A stretch of 64,000 bases of DNA from Litchfieldia stipae (GTDB taxonomy: Bacteria > Bacillota > Bacilli > Bacillales > Bacillaceae_L). Below the pieces are notes generated by a model. The model was not told the origin of the DNA, searched no databases, and saw only the letters and a program-made list of their open reading frames with translations. Where the stretch lies: the NCBI RefSeq assembly GCF_014837155.1, contig NZ_JACYHA010000009.1, positions 62,001-126,000 on the forward strand, given 5' to 3'. Positions 24,598 to 33,200 of this stretch are shown piece after piece (within the stretch, counting starts at the first letter, position 1; each line of letters starts with the position of its first letter). Both the position numbers and the translations under genes were made by a program.

Positions 24598-26427
24598 TTA
24601 TAAATACGATTGAATAACATCATTAACTTCTTCATAAAACTCTGCTTTAATAGCAGCTTTTCTTAACACCTTCCATGCCTTAATAACCTCTCCCTCCTCT
24701 TTCATCTTATTTATAACATGCTCTACTCTTCGTACACGAAAGTCCTTTTCTGATTCACAAACTTGTTCAATAAATGCCTTTGTTTCTGGTAGCCTATCCA
24801 AATGTTTTTCTAATAAGGCTCTTTCACCAATACCGTCTCCAAGTGTCTTAACCGTGATTCTTATTGGCTTATTACCAATGTTTCTAAGCTCAATTTCGAC
24901 CATTTTTAACTTATTTAATATTTCTTGATCCCTTTCCACCCAATTCACTCGGTTATATATAGATTTTTCATTTTGAGGATTCGGGGAATTTCTGTTTAGC
25001 CACTCTCTATCATGTCGGTACAAGGAGGCGTATACCGCTGGGCTTAACCTTCTGAGTTCCGTCTTTGAAAGATTAGGGAAATTCTTTTGAAGTTGCAGCC
25101 ATTCAAAACGACGTTCTTTTACTAAATCATTCTTTTTAAAGGCTTCCCCATTTGGGGCAATTTTGGTATTCATTATCTTTTCATACTTAATCACCGTATT
25201 TGGGTCAACACCTAGCCGCCTAGCAATTTCACGATAACTCATGCCTTCCTCTATCAATGATTCAAGCTCTTTTTTCCAAAGGAAACCAAACTCCATTATT
25301 CGTGTATATTTGTAACGATCCTTTTTCTCTTTGTCCTTCCCCTTCCTAGTATAAGAAAATCCACAATTGGGACAAGTAAATCTCCCAATTGGTTTCTTTG
25401 TTTTCTCACACCTTCTGATCGTTACCGCTTCAATGATGCTCCTCCTATGTTCTGGACATATAACATTTAAACATGGCCAATTCGGTTGACCAAATGGATC
25501 ATTTTCATGAGTAGTAGTTTCAAATACTGCATTCACATCCAAACCAAGGAAGTTTAGCAACAATATGTGATGATAAGGGTGAAAAGACTTTCGATGTTTA
25601 CGAGAAATACTGGATAACCATTGTCCATCATCCACATAGAGACTTTTCAATAATTGCTCAGAGTAATATTTTCGAAAGGCATCTTGCAACTTCTTCTGGT
25701 TCACCCGACCATTAAAGTTAGCAAATCCATTTTTGATTAAATGATGACGGTAAAATCCAGTAAAGTGGGAAAAGGACTGAGATTGATATTGTCTATTTAG
25801 TAAATATTCAGCCTGAATGATGACATCCCTTAACTGTTGTAGAGCATCTCCATTTATTATCTTCACTTTGCTCAAATCACAGCTACTTGTAGTCGGCAAT
25901 ATGAAAGCATGTTTATTAGAATGGATAATTGGTACCTTACTATCCTCTAACCATAACCCATGTTTTGAACAAATGAGCTGCCCAGGTAATTGGTGTATAC
26001 GGTGCCAGTACAACTCACCATACATAGAAAGATCTTCTTTAGCACATTCAGAACAATATTTTAGATATTGATTTTGAGGAATAGCACTTGCCATAATCCC
26101 CGATTGCATGTAAATTCTCTTTCCGTCATCACTTATCATAGATTCATAAATGGATTGAGCCTTTTCTGTTGGTAAGAACACTGTATAAAACGGGTACATC
26201 GTATGTGCCTCTATAAGTGCCTGTGCAGTTAAGGTCGTGTTTTGTGGTAAATGCTGAACAAGAGATTTAATCCCTGATGGCAAAAATGCTGTAGCACTTA
26301 TCGTCCTCTTACCAAACAAGTCTTCCAAGGTATGTTTCCAAAAGACATTACCAGATCTGATGTGATAACGGGCAATGATACTATATAAAAGCTCATCTGG
26401 ATACGGTGTTGGAAATTGTATAATCAT
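24598..26427 (-). CDS. tnsD: TnsD/TniQ-family target-site selector of a Tn7-like element
   Basis: The protein has 609 residues. The N-terminus FPTPYPDELLYSIIARYH is the standard TniQ opening. A zinc-finger block follows near residue 130-170 (YCSECAKEDL, then WHRIHQLPGQLICSKHG). A second CxxH/CxxC pair occurs at ICPEHRR and FTCPNCGFSYTRKG. A helix-turn-helix (MSYREIARRLGVDPNTVIKY) near residue 400 probably reads the attachment site. TnsD-type proteins bind a chromosomal target and recruit TnsC. The start overlaps tnsC's stop (ATGA). Full length suggests it is functional. Confidence 0.9.
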   Translation of the reverse strand: MIIQFPTPYPDELLYSIIARYHIRSGNVFWKHTLEDLFGKRTISATAFLPSGIKSLVQHLPQNTTLTAQALIEAHTMYPFYTVFLPTEKAQSIYESMISDDGKRIYMQSGIMASAIPQNQYLKYCSECAKEDLSMYGELYWHRIHQLPGQLICSKHGLWLEDSKVPIIHSNKHAFILPTTSSCDLSKVKIINGDALQQLRDVIIQAEYLLNRQYQSQSFSHFTGFYRHHLIKNGFANFNGRVNQKKLQDAFRKYYSEQLLKSLYVDDGQWLSSISRKHRKSFHPYHHILLLNFLGLDVNAVFETTTHENDPFGQPNWPCLNVICPEHRRSIIEAVTIRRCEKTKKPIGRFTCPNCGFSYTRKGKDKEKKDRYKYTRIMEFGFLWKKELESLIEEGMSYREIARRLGVDPNTVIKYEKIMNTKIAPNGEAFKKNDLVKERRFEWLQLQKNFPNLSKTELRRLSPAVYASLYRHDREWLNRNSPNPQNEKSIYNRVNWVERDQEILNKLKMVEIELRNIGNKPIRITVKTLGDGIGERALLEKHLDRLPETKAFIEQVCESEKDFRVRRVEHVINKMKEEGEVIKAWKVLRKAAIKAEFYEEVNDVIQSYL

Positions 26428-28043
26428 GATACATCACGCTCTGGATAATCTTGCTTTATTACACCAGCATTTTGTAAAGCATGATACGCAGTTAATTGTT
26501 GTTCTTTACCTTGTTTTATAATAGTTCTTAGGTCATTTTCATTTACTACATCATTACTTTTCTCAGTATTATTTAATAACAGGAAAGCATCCTTTACGAT
26601 TAGAAGGAGATCCTGAGATTGATTGCTATTGCTTTCTGAAACAACTCTTTGTACAGTATCACTAGCAACTTCGTTATCAATTCCAAGCATACTTAAATGG
26701 AAAACAGCATCATCCAGTAATTTTGATTGTTCATTTTTTCGTTTTACTCCTTCTTTTAGGGAATCCATCACTTGTTTTTGATTAACTATAATTTGTTCTT
26801 GTTCCATGAAATCCTCAATGTTCGGTAGTATCAAATCATCGTATTTTGCTAATTTACTAAAGTCTTTACTCTTTAGTGTTTGCAGCATCGGTTGGACCAT
26901 TTTTAATTCCTCTTGAGCAACTTGTTTGATTAAAGGAACCGTTACTTTTTCCTTACCACTGCTAATGGCACGTAGTTGGACCATCATGTAGAGCTTAATG
27001 GCGATGTCGGCAACTCCCTGAGACTCAGAATATAATGTTGAAGAAAGCTCTTCAGTAAGAGAAACTTCTTCATTTGTCCATTGATATTTCCACATCCCCT
27101 CAATAAATAAATCCCAAACAGCATCCTCTTCAAAGCGATCCCACATAACATTCCCCATATTAGTGCTCCTTCGTGCTTGTCTAAACTGAGATTGCAAAAC
27201 ATCCATAGCCTTTGGAGTTCCGACCATAATAAGTGGGATATTTATCGTATTAATCAAGGCAGTAAAGAAATTTAATACTTGTGTGGATCTGGAGCTTTTC
27301 ACGCCCTTTAGATGCTGTAACTCATCTAAAAACAGCATACCTAGGTTAATATTCTTAGCAATTTGAGCCATGATGGGCATTAACTGACTGGTCGACAATC
27401 TACTATTCGCATATCTATTAAAGTAATTCGAGCCTAGCAATAGATCAACTTGATACATAAAATCATAAATGATAGTTTTTACTGAACCATCAAAGGGGGT
27501 CTCGATTTTTAAATATGTAACTTGAAAATGGTTTAATGGTTTACCATTGTACGAAACATGAGAAATCACTTGTGGAATGGTTTGCAATATCCTCTGTAAA
27601 GTTCGGGTTTTACCTACACCTGAAACACCTACTATACTAAGAGTCTGGCCTGTTTGGATGATTGAGTTATCAAAAGATTTATTCTGTATGTTGTTCCAGT
27701 TATCCACAAATCCCTGTGCATAAGTTCCACTTACAGGATTTCGATAAATATAGCCAGATCTAATTAACCGTGAAATTGATGACTCTATTTTTAGATGGAT
27801 GGGGATGGCTTGAAAGTAATGCAGTAACCTAGAAATCAAATGTACCCGTTTATGGTTTTCCAAATTTCTTTCTTCCTTGTTGTAATGTGGATACATACAT
27901 AAATGATCTATTATCTCTTCCTGAGAATAAATCGGGGGCAAAGCCTCAATAAGAGGATTGCCTTGATATTCTAAAATTTCCTGTTCCCTATATTCAGCAA
28001 CTTGAGCCTTTGTCCCATTATTTAATTCAACTATCTCCATCAT
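26424..28043 (-). CDS. tnsC: TnsC-like AAA+ transposition regulator
   Basis: This 539-residue ATPase has a Walker A motif GVSGVGKTRTL near residue 145 and a Walker B motif LGMLFLDELQHLKG near residue 235, plus an arginine-rich sensor region (FRQARRSTNMGNVMWDRFEE). TnsC assembles on target DNA, links the TnsD/TniQ selector with the TnsAB transposase, and enforces target immunity in the Tn7 family. It overlaps tnsB by 17 bases and tnsD by 4 bases, so all are translated from one message. The C-terminal 150 residues are helical and variable, as usual. Confidence 0.92.
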   Translation of the reverse strand: MMEIVELNNGTKAQVAEYREQEILEYQGNPLIEALPPIYSQEEIIDHLCMYPHYNKEERNLENHKRVHLISRLLHYFQAIPIHLKIESSISRLIRSGYIYRNPVSGTYAQGFVDNWNNIQNKSFDNSIIQTGQTLSIVGVSGVGKTRTLQRILQTIPQVISHVSYNGKPLNHFQVTYLKIETPFDGSVKTIIYDFMYQVDLLLGSNYFNRYANSRLSTSQLMPIMAQIAKNINLGMLFLDELQHLKGVKSSRSTQVLNFFTALINTINIPLIMVGTPKAMDVLQSQFRQARRSTNMGNVMWDRFEEDAVWDLFIEGMWKYQWTNEEVSLTEELSSTLYSESQGVADIAIKLYMMVQLRAISSGKEKVTVPLIKQVAQEELKMVQPMLQTLKSKDFSKLAKYDDLILPNIEDFMEQEQIIVNQKQVMDSLKEGVKRKNEQSKLLDDAVFHLSMLGIDNEVASDTVQRVVSESNSNQSQDLLLIVKDAFLLLNNTEKSNDVVNENDLRTIIKQGKEQQLTAYHALQNAGVIKQDYPERDVS

Positions 28044-30153
28044 TAAGCACTTCCTTCTGCTTTTTACGAAATATATCTAAACCATTTTTTGGTTCAATAG
28101 GAGAGCTAACTGACTTTGTCACTTCCTGATTAATTACTAAAACATTATTAGCTCCTGGCTTTCCTTTCATTGTCTCCCGCTCTATTTGACGATTTTCTCT
28201 TATATTCTTTATATCTTTAGGTACCTTACTATTTAGAGTTTGGCTTTTGGCTTCTTCCTTCGCCTGTTTAACAATTTCTTCTATATCCTGAGCAAGCTGA
28301 ATCGCTCCATTCATACCACCTTCCTCAAAATCGGTTTCTTGTTGCCGCCTATTTTCCTTGAAGCTAACTATCTCTTCCAATTTTGCATTGTGATACATTT
28401 CATATTGTTCAATTAAAGAACAGACTTCATATTTCAGCCTATCTATCCGAATATAAATATTTGCCATACTTTGAGGATCATAATGTACATCTATTTTCCA
28501 GTTTCCTTGAATACGAGCTTTAGAAAACCATCGTTCTTTTACTGCTTTAGGGCATGTATAATAAAGACCACAAAAGTGTATTCCTCTTGGGTTCACGGTT
28601 GCTTGAGATTTTGGATAGATATTGCTTCTAATTGCATCTAAAGGCATAGTCCTTAGCAAACCTGTCCCTTTACGTAGTCCCCAATTAAAAATTTCTATCG
28701 GTATAGGAGGAACCTTTTCTTCTATCATACTTTGAGTTAAAGGATAGTCTGATAGATAATTATGATTGTTATAATATAGAACGGTGCGGACTAAAACCTG
28801 AGTGTATTCTTTTAGGTTTAGCACCGCTTTTTTTCTATAATCTTGTCCACCACGTTTCATATAATCCTTTTGTACAGCCCCTGGAAGAAAAGGAGACAGA
28901 TGGTTTTGCAGAATACTAAAGAAAACCTCACAAGTTCCTTTTAGCTCTGGGCGATAACTTCCAGTATTCTGTATTTTAATGTTCAGATCCTCTACCACTT
29001 GCGTCAATTCATTAGAAATCAATTCACTTCCACGATCTGCTAAAATGGTATGTGGAAGGTAATGAATAGGCCACTCATTTTCATCAATATCCATATCTAG
29101 TGTTCGTTTGCAAAAGTCCTTTTTATTTGCAAAAGTGTTAGCAAGGGCGATCCTCAAAGTATTACCTGACATATTTTCGATGCCAGCATATACTGACACG
29201 ATACATCTGGAGAAAATATCCACTGTTAAATAGATTAAGGGACGGCCAATTACATTATTCCTATCCAAACTTGAAACCAAGTATATATCACCTACTGTTC
29301 CGTCAATGGCATATGTACCAATCCCCATCGAATCTTCCGTTGCTGACCCGGTAATGCCACGATAGTTTTGTAGAAATTCTCTCCTTCCTTCCCTTTTATG
29401 AATGGCATCCTCTGGCTTGTACAGTTTCCGATACCAATAATAGAATTGATCATATGAAATGATGGGCTTTTTAACGTCTAACACCTTATAATTGGACTTT
29501 TCATCCTTTACGGAGAAATATTCTTTCAACATTTGTTGATAGGCATATTTTAATGAAGGCTTCGAACGGATAAAGTAATACTTTTCTAGGCTTATTCTAA
29601 TGATTTTCTTCCATTCATCATTTATTGATTCCCTTTTAATAGAAGAAGAATATACTGATGGCCTTCCAGTTTTCTTTGAGTAAACCCGCTCACCAGTTTG
29701 CTGGATGCCACAACTATAGTAGTCAGGTAATAGAGCGTTTTTAACCATACCTCTTGACCAAAACCTTTTTAGATAATGACGAACTGTTTTTGAGGTAATT
29801 CCAAACTCCTTACTTGCAGTTTTAATTAATCCTGCCCTACGTTTCGGAATAAAGATATTAGGTATTAAATAGATTTGATTAATCACCTTCCATGCTCTTT
29901 CACGTTTTTCTATTTCTGTTTCTGATAGATTTCCTTCATCTACATGAATAGCCCAGGGGTCATGATCAACCTTTACAATCTCATCACTTTCAATGGATAA
30001 CTCTATATTGTGTATTTCCTCACTATATGGAAAAGATGGTGGATCAATGTTAACTAGATAACAAAGGTCATGCTCATTATCAATCCAAACTATTCTCTGT
30101 ATCTGATTTTCATTTTGTTTGTTTTGCAACAGATCATTAATTGCCAACTGCAT
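28027..30153 (-). CDS. tnsB: TnsB-like DDE transposase
   Basis: The protein has 708 residues. The retroviral-integrase-type core shows D in TYAIDGTVGDIYLVSS, D in HTILADRGSELIS and E in KGTCEVFFSILQN, the DDE triad with the last two spaced about 36 residues apart. An N-terminal helical DNA-binding region (SKEFGITSKTVRHYLKRFW) precedes it, and a Mu-type beta domain plus TnsC-interacting tail follows. TnsB cuts the 3' ends of the element and joins them to the target. It overlaps tnsA by 17 bases. Confidence 0.93.
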   Translation of the reverse strand: MQLAINDLLQNKQNENQIQRIVWIDNEHDLCYLVNIDPPSFPYSEEIHNIELSIESDEIVKVDHDPWAIHVDEGNLSETEIEKRERAWKVINQIYLIPNIFIPKRRAGLIKTASKEFGITSKTVRHYLKRFWSRGMVKNALLPDYYSCGIQQTGERVYSKKTGRPSVYSSSIKRESINDEWKKIIRISLEKYYFIRSKPSLKYAYQQMLKEYFSVKDEKSNYKVLDVKKPIISYDQFYYWYRKLYKPEDAIHKREGRREFLQNYRGITGSATEDSMGIGTYAIDGTVGDIYLVSSLDRNNVIGRPLIYLTVDIFSRCIVSVYAGIENMSGNTLRIALANTFANKKDFCKRTLDMDIDENEWPIHYLPHTILADRGSELISNELTQVVEDLNIKIQNTGSYRPELKGTCEVFFSILQNHLSPFLPGAVQKDYMKRGGQDYRKKAVLNLKEYTQVLVRTVLYYNNHNYLSDYPLTQSMIEEKVPPIPIEIFNWGLRKGTGLLRTMPLDAIRSNIYPKSQATVNPRGIHFCGLYYTCPKAVKERWFSKARIQGNWKIDVHYDPQSMANIYIRIDRLKYEVCSLIEQYEMYHNAKLEEIVSFKENRRQQETDFEEGGMNGAIQLAQDIEEIVKQAKEEAKSQTLNSKVPKDIKNIRENRQIERETMKGKPGANNVLVINQEVTKSVSSPIEPKNGLDIFRKKQKEVLNDGDS

Positions 30154-30985
30154 GCTTTACTTCACCACCCTGTTCATTTGAAACTTCGACATGGTAATCT
30201 CCAATTTGATTTGTTAAATAGATTTTCTTGGTTAAATCCATTTTTACTTCTTTAATCGCTATCAGATGTTTAAACAGAATCAGCCCCAAACCTTCATCTA
30301 ATTGATATGTTTTCTCTATTCTGGTAAACATTCTTTGAAAGGTTTCGGAGGGATTCGACAAATACTCAAACATATCTGTTTTTAGAAAAGCTAAATTAGA
30401 AATTAAGTCTGGGTAATCTCGAATATCATAGGCATTTAATGCCCAACCAATATTTCTCGCTAATTGCCTATTAATTTCCTTTTCTGTGACAATTCCAAAA
30501 TCAATACCATTTTTTTCGAAATACCTTCTTTGCAACTCCATCCTCTGAATTGTTGACTTTTTTTCAAGCTCTTGTGATTGTTTAATTATTCTTGCTTGAT
30601 AAAATGGCTCACCCTTATTTCCTTTCCTTGTAACCAAAAAGGAAACTGTAAAGATATGTGGAACTTGAGTCTTCAAATCAAACAACTTTTTTACAAGATC
30701 CTCATCCACTGATAGATTCTGGTCGTGAAAATCCAATAGAGGGTACTGCTCACGTATGTCAATTACTTGATCGTCAAATTCCAAAAGGTAGAAGTAATAT
30801 AGCTGCAAATCACTTAACAAATGATGAACTCTTTGAGTAGTAACACTCCCAAATATTCTTGAGCTTCTACTTTTACTACTAATATCCTGAACCAGTAGCC
30901 AGGGTTTATAGTCTTTTCCTATTCCTTGACCACGTTTTTCCTTTAGAAATCTATTGATCGTTGTTTCGTTCCATTCTCTAATCAT
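30137..30985 (-). CDS. tnsA: TnsA-like protein with apparently lost nuclease residues
   Basis: The protein has 282 residues, close to Tn7 TnsA (273). Family landmarks are present: KRGQGIGKDYKPWL, RVHHLLSDLQLYYFYLLEFD, VIDIREQYPLL, then MELQRRYFEKNGIDFGIVTEKEI. The active site is unusual. Where Tn7 TnsA has TDFLV with catalytic Asp114, this protein has VSFLV. At the Gln130-Val-Lys132 site it reads ARIIK, keeping only the lysine. The 5'-end cleavage activity is thus probably lost. I start at ATG 30985, which overlaps the stop of the upstream AraC-type gene (ATGATTAG). A longer frame upstream is unlikely. Confidence 0.85.
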   Translation of the reverse strand: MIREWNETTINRFLKEKRGQGIGKDYKPWLLVQDISSKSRSSRIFGSVTTQRVHHLLSDLQLYYFYLLEFDDQVIDIREQYPLLDFHDQNLSVDEDLVKKLFDLKTQVPHIFTVSFLVTRKGNKGEPFYQARIIKQSQELEKKSTIQRMELQRRYFEKNGIDFGIVTEKEINRQLARNIGWALNAYDIRDYPDLISNLAFLKTDMFEYLSNPSETFQRMFTRIEKTYQLDEGLGLILFKHLIAIKEVKMDLTKKIYLTNQIGDYHVEVSNEQGGEVKHAVGN

Positions 30986-31331
30986 TTGATATTCCCCCAT
31001 TCCCTCTTTCTTGAAGAACAATGTGCACATTTTCAATTGCTGAATCAACAGTTATTTTGAATTCACATTTAAAAAGGTTAGAGAACTCATACCAACTATT
31101 AAATGGAGAATAATTTTTATCCTGTGGATTGTTGGTGTAACATAACTCATCTTTTATTAAAGTTAATTGCCTACGAATTAAATAACGCAAGAACTGCATA
31201 CCTGTAACTCTTTGGAATTCAACCGAAAAATTCGCAAAAGAATATCCCGTTAATTTCTCCACATGCTTATTGCAAATTTCATCGTGATAATGCTCATCAA
31301 TGTATTGAATGACAGCATTAATTTTATCCAT
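30978..31331 (-). CDS. Small AraC-type DNA-binding protein heading the tns operon
   Basis: This 117-residue protein consists only of an AraC-like two-helix-turn-helix region: INAVIQYIDEHYHDEICNKH, then LTGYSFANFSVEFQRVTGMQ, then FLRYLIRRQLTLIKDEL, and a second weaker repeat (SWYEFSNLFKCEFKITVDSA). AAGGAGGG precedes its ATG. Its stop codon overlaps the tnsA start by 8 bases, so it is the first gene of the transposition operon. A regulator of tns expression is the simplest role. A DNA-binding helper in target or end recognition is the alternative. Confidence 0.72.
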   Translation of the reverse strand: MDKINAVIQYIDEHYHDEICNKHVEKLTGYSFANFSVEFQRVTGMQFLRYLIRRQLTLIKDELCYTNNPQDKNYSPFNSWYEFSNLFKCEFKITVDSAIENVHIVLQERGNGGISND

Positions 31332-31352
31332 CGTAAAATTTCCCTCCTTAAA

Positions 31353-31435
31353 TAGAAAAAGGCATTTGTTGCATTGACTTTTGTCAAAACGGATTGTTTT
31401 TTTTCTCCGAATAACAAAGTCAGCAACAAATGCCT
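31353..31435 (-). terminator. Strong terminator after the tyrosine recombinase gene
   Basis: AGGCATTTGTTGC near 31366 is complementary to GCAACAAATGCCT near 31430, with inner pairing TGACTTT/AAAGTCA, and the minus strand continues with TTTTTC. It isolates the recombinase from the AraC-tnsABCD operon, whose promoter must lie within or just after it. Confidence 0.8.
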
Positions 31436-31442
31436 ATTTTTT

Positions 31443-32012
31443 TTATAAATTAACCTGTAAGTACAATTCATCAAGATCCTCTTGCAATATACCAAGATAC
31501 CTTTTAGTTTCCGCAACGGATCTATGATTTAGGGCTATACATATGTAATCAAGGGATATTCCTTTCTTAAAAGCAAAGAAGCCCCAAGTTTTCCTCATGC
31601 CGTGTGTTCCAAATCTTTCTTTTATTCCTACCATATCACATGCTTCATTTAACATCGACGCAGCATATTGTCTTGTAATAGGCTGATTTGTTCCTTTTCT
31701 ACTGGTGAAAAGGAAGTCATCCTGTTTTTTATCAGGAAACTCTTTCATAAACTCTTTAATACTTTTCGCTAAGTTTGGCGTAATTGGAAAACGTTTATAT
31801 TTGCCAGTCTTCTTTTCGTTCACTTCAATAAACTCTGTTGGCTTTCTATCATCCCATACTTGGCTCACTTTCAACTTCAGGATGTCGGAAATTCTTAGAG
31901 CTGATGAAATACCAACCATAAAAAGCAAATAATCTCTTTTATTTTTTCCACGAAGGTATCCTTTGACTGCTTCAAGTTGTTTTAAATCCCGAATCGGTTG
32001 AACAACCTTCAC
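31443..32012 (-). CDS. Tyrosine recombinase, minimal form
   Basis: The protein has 189 residues. It is essentially the catalytic domain only. The catalytic residues are seen in order: Arg in SALRISDILKL, Lys near EKKTGKYKRFPIT, His and Arg in GTHGMRKTWGFFA, His in ALNHRSVAETKRYLGI, and Tyr in RYLGI. The N-terminal core-binding arm of normal integrases is mostly missing, but small recombinases of this size exist in Bacillus. The start is GTG with AGGAGGTG 7 bases upstream. It lies just upstream of the Tn7-like operon and is separated from it by a terminator. Confidence 0.87.
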   Translation of the reverse strand: MKVVQPIRDLKQLEAVKGYLRGKNKRDYLLFMVGISSALRISDILKLKVSQVWDDRKPTEFIEVNEKKTGKYKRFPITPNLAKSIKEFMKEFPDKKQDDFLFTSRKGTNQPITRQYAASMLNEACDMVGIKERFGTHGMRKTWGFFAFKKGISLDYICIALNHRSVAETKRYLGILQEDLDELYLQVNL

Positions 32013-32175
32013 TTTTGTTCACCTCCTGTATGAATCTTACATATTCATTGTATATTTCTACTTGTGTAAGATTCAACAGCCTAGAGGCAAAATACAAAAA
32101 TAAAAATGCTGATTTAATAGTGTTCCTTTGTTTACTCCGCAGGGTTTTGTAAAGTAAAGAATCCTCACTAGGATT

Positions 32176-33069
32176 CTAGCGAAAAATAGTTTCAAAAAGA
32201 CTTTTAGATTCCAAAACTATTACCTTAGTATTCTCATTAATAACATAAAAAGTTTCGTCCTCAACAATTAACCTGAATGAAGGGTTAATTTGCTTGAATC
32301 CATTTTGAAACAGGAAATCGGACATATTCTTATGATTTTCTTTTAAGGATCCTTCCATATCTCTCAACGTTCGAAAGATATGATCTGTTTTCGTTGTGTG
32401 ATTTATATTGGTTCGAGCAGTTGTTATACCACCTCCAATTAACCCATAAACATCTCCATCAATTTCCACTAATGAAAGGCTGCCCGCTTTCCTCATTTCT
32501 GAAAAATCTTTATCTGTCATTTTTCTTTCTAACGAAAAGGCACCTTTATATTTATATGGTTCAAGCAAGTAAGGCCAATTTCTCTTAACTATTCGCAACA
32601 ATTCTTGCTGCGAAAATTCTGTTCCATCAGGTAATTTATGTTTGGTTACATCTATAAAATAGACATTATTATTGTCAATCATGAAAAATAATAGGTAGTC
32701 TGATCTTTCTACAAATTTCTTTCCTTTTTTCGGCATACTTAAATGCAAATGATGAATCCCCCAATCATATAGAAGTAAATCTTTTTGTGAAGGCTTAATA
32801 CTTTTTTTACTTAGAAAAATACTTACATCTTTCCCATTCTTAAACCTATTTTTAATATGATGTAAACATTGTTTGTAATAATCATCTAATACGCCCCCAC
32901 TTAGCTCCTTTGATACTTTAACGTTTCTTATTTTAGGCTCAATTATTTTATCCTTTAAATTGAAAAACCGGGATAATAAAGTATGGGCATCTCCATTAGG
33001 AGGGTTTATACCTTTTTCCTTATAAGCCTGCAACATTATTTCTGACAGGTCCTTAACGAAATCCACCAT
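32176..33069 (-). CDS. Hypothetical protein with conserved-looking histidine motifs
   Basis: This 297-residue protein is of no recognised family. It has a compact alpha/beta core at residues about 100-190: LLLYDWGIHHLHLSMPKKG, then SDYLLFFMIDNNNVYFIDVT followed by KH, then LLRIVKRNWPYLLEPY. The paired WGIHHLHLS and DVTKH motifs suggest a metal-dependent active site (inference). AGAGGTGA precedes the ATG. It sits between the recombinase and a four-helix-bundle protein gene, each with its own gap of more than 100 bases, so it is probably expressed alone. Confidence 0.65.
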   Translation of the reverse strand: MVDFVKDLSEIMLQAYKEKGINPPNGDAHTLLSRFFNLKDKIIEPKIRNVKVSKELSGGVLDDYYKQCLHHIKNRFKNGKDVSIFLSKKSIKPSQKDLLLYDWGIHHLHLSMPKKGKKFVERSDYLLFFMIDNNNVYFIDVTKHKLPDGTEFSQQELLRIVKRNWPYLLEPYKYKGAFSLERKMTDKDFSEMRKAGSLSLVEIDGDVYGLIGGGITTARTNINHTTKTDHIFRTLRDMEGSLKENHKNMSDFLFQNGFKQINPSFRLIVEDETFYVINENTKVIVLESKSLFETIFR

Positions 33070-33154
33070 TTATCACCTCTTTAATTAGATATTACAACAA
33101 CTCTAAGAACTTATGAACCAATTGATAACAGTATTAATATACCTGAAATTAAAT

Positions 33155-33196
33155 AACAGAAAGGATAAAGAGCATAATATCTCCTTACCCTTTCAA
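33155..33196 (-). terminator. Probable terminator after the 33201-34283 gene
   Basis: On the minus strand GAAAGGGTAAGGAG pairs imperfectly with CTCTTTATCCTTTC. The T run is weak. Confidence 0.45.
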
Positions 33197-33200
33197 AAGA

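Noticed and set aside
30986-31048. The longer tnsA frame starting at 31048
   Set aside because: It lies inside the AraC-type gene, has no ribosome site, and the ATG at 30985 gives the usual TnsA length and a coupled start.
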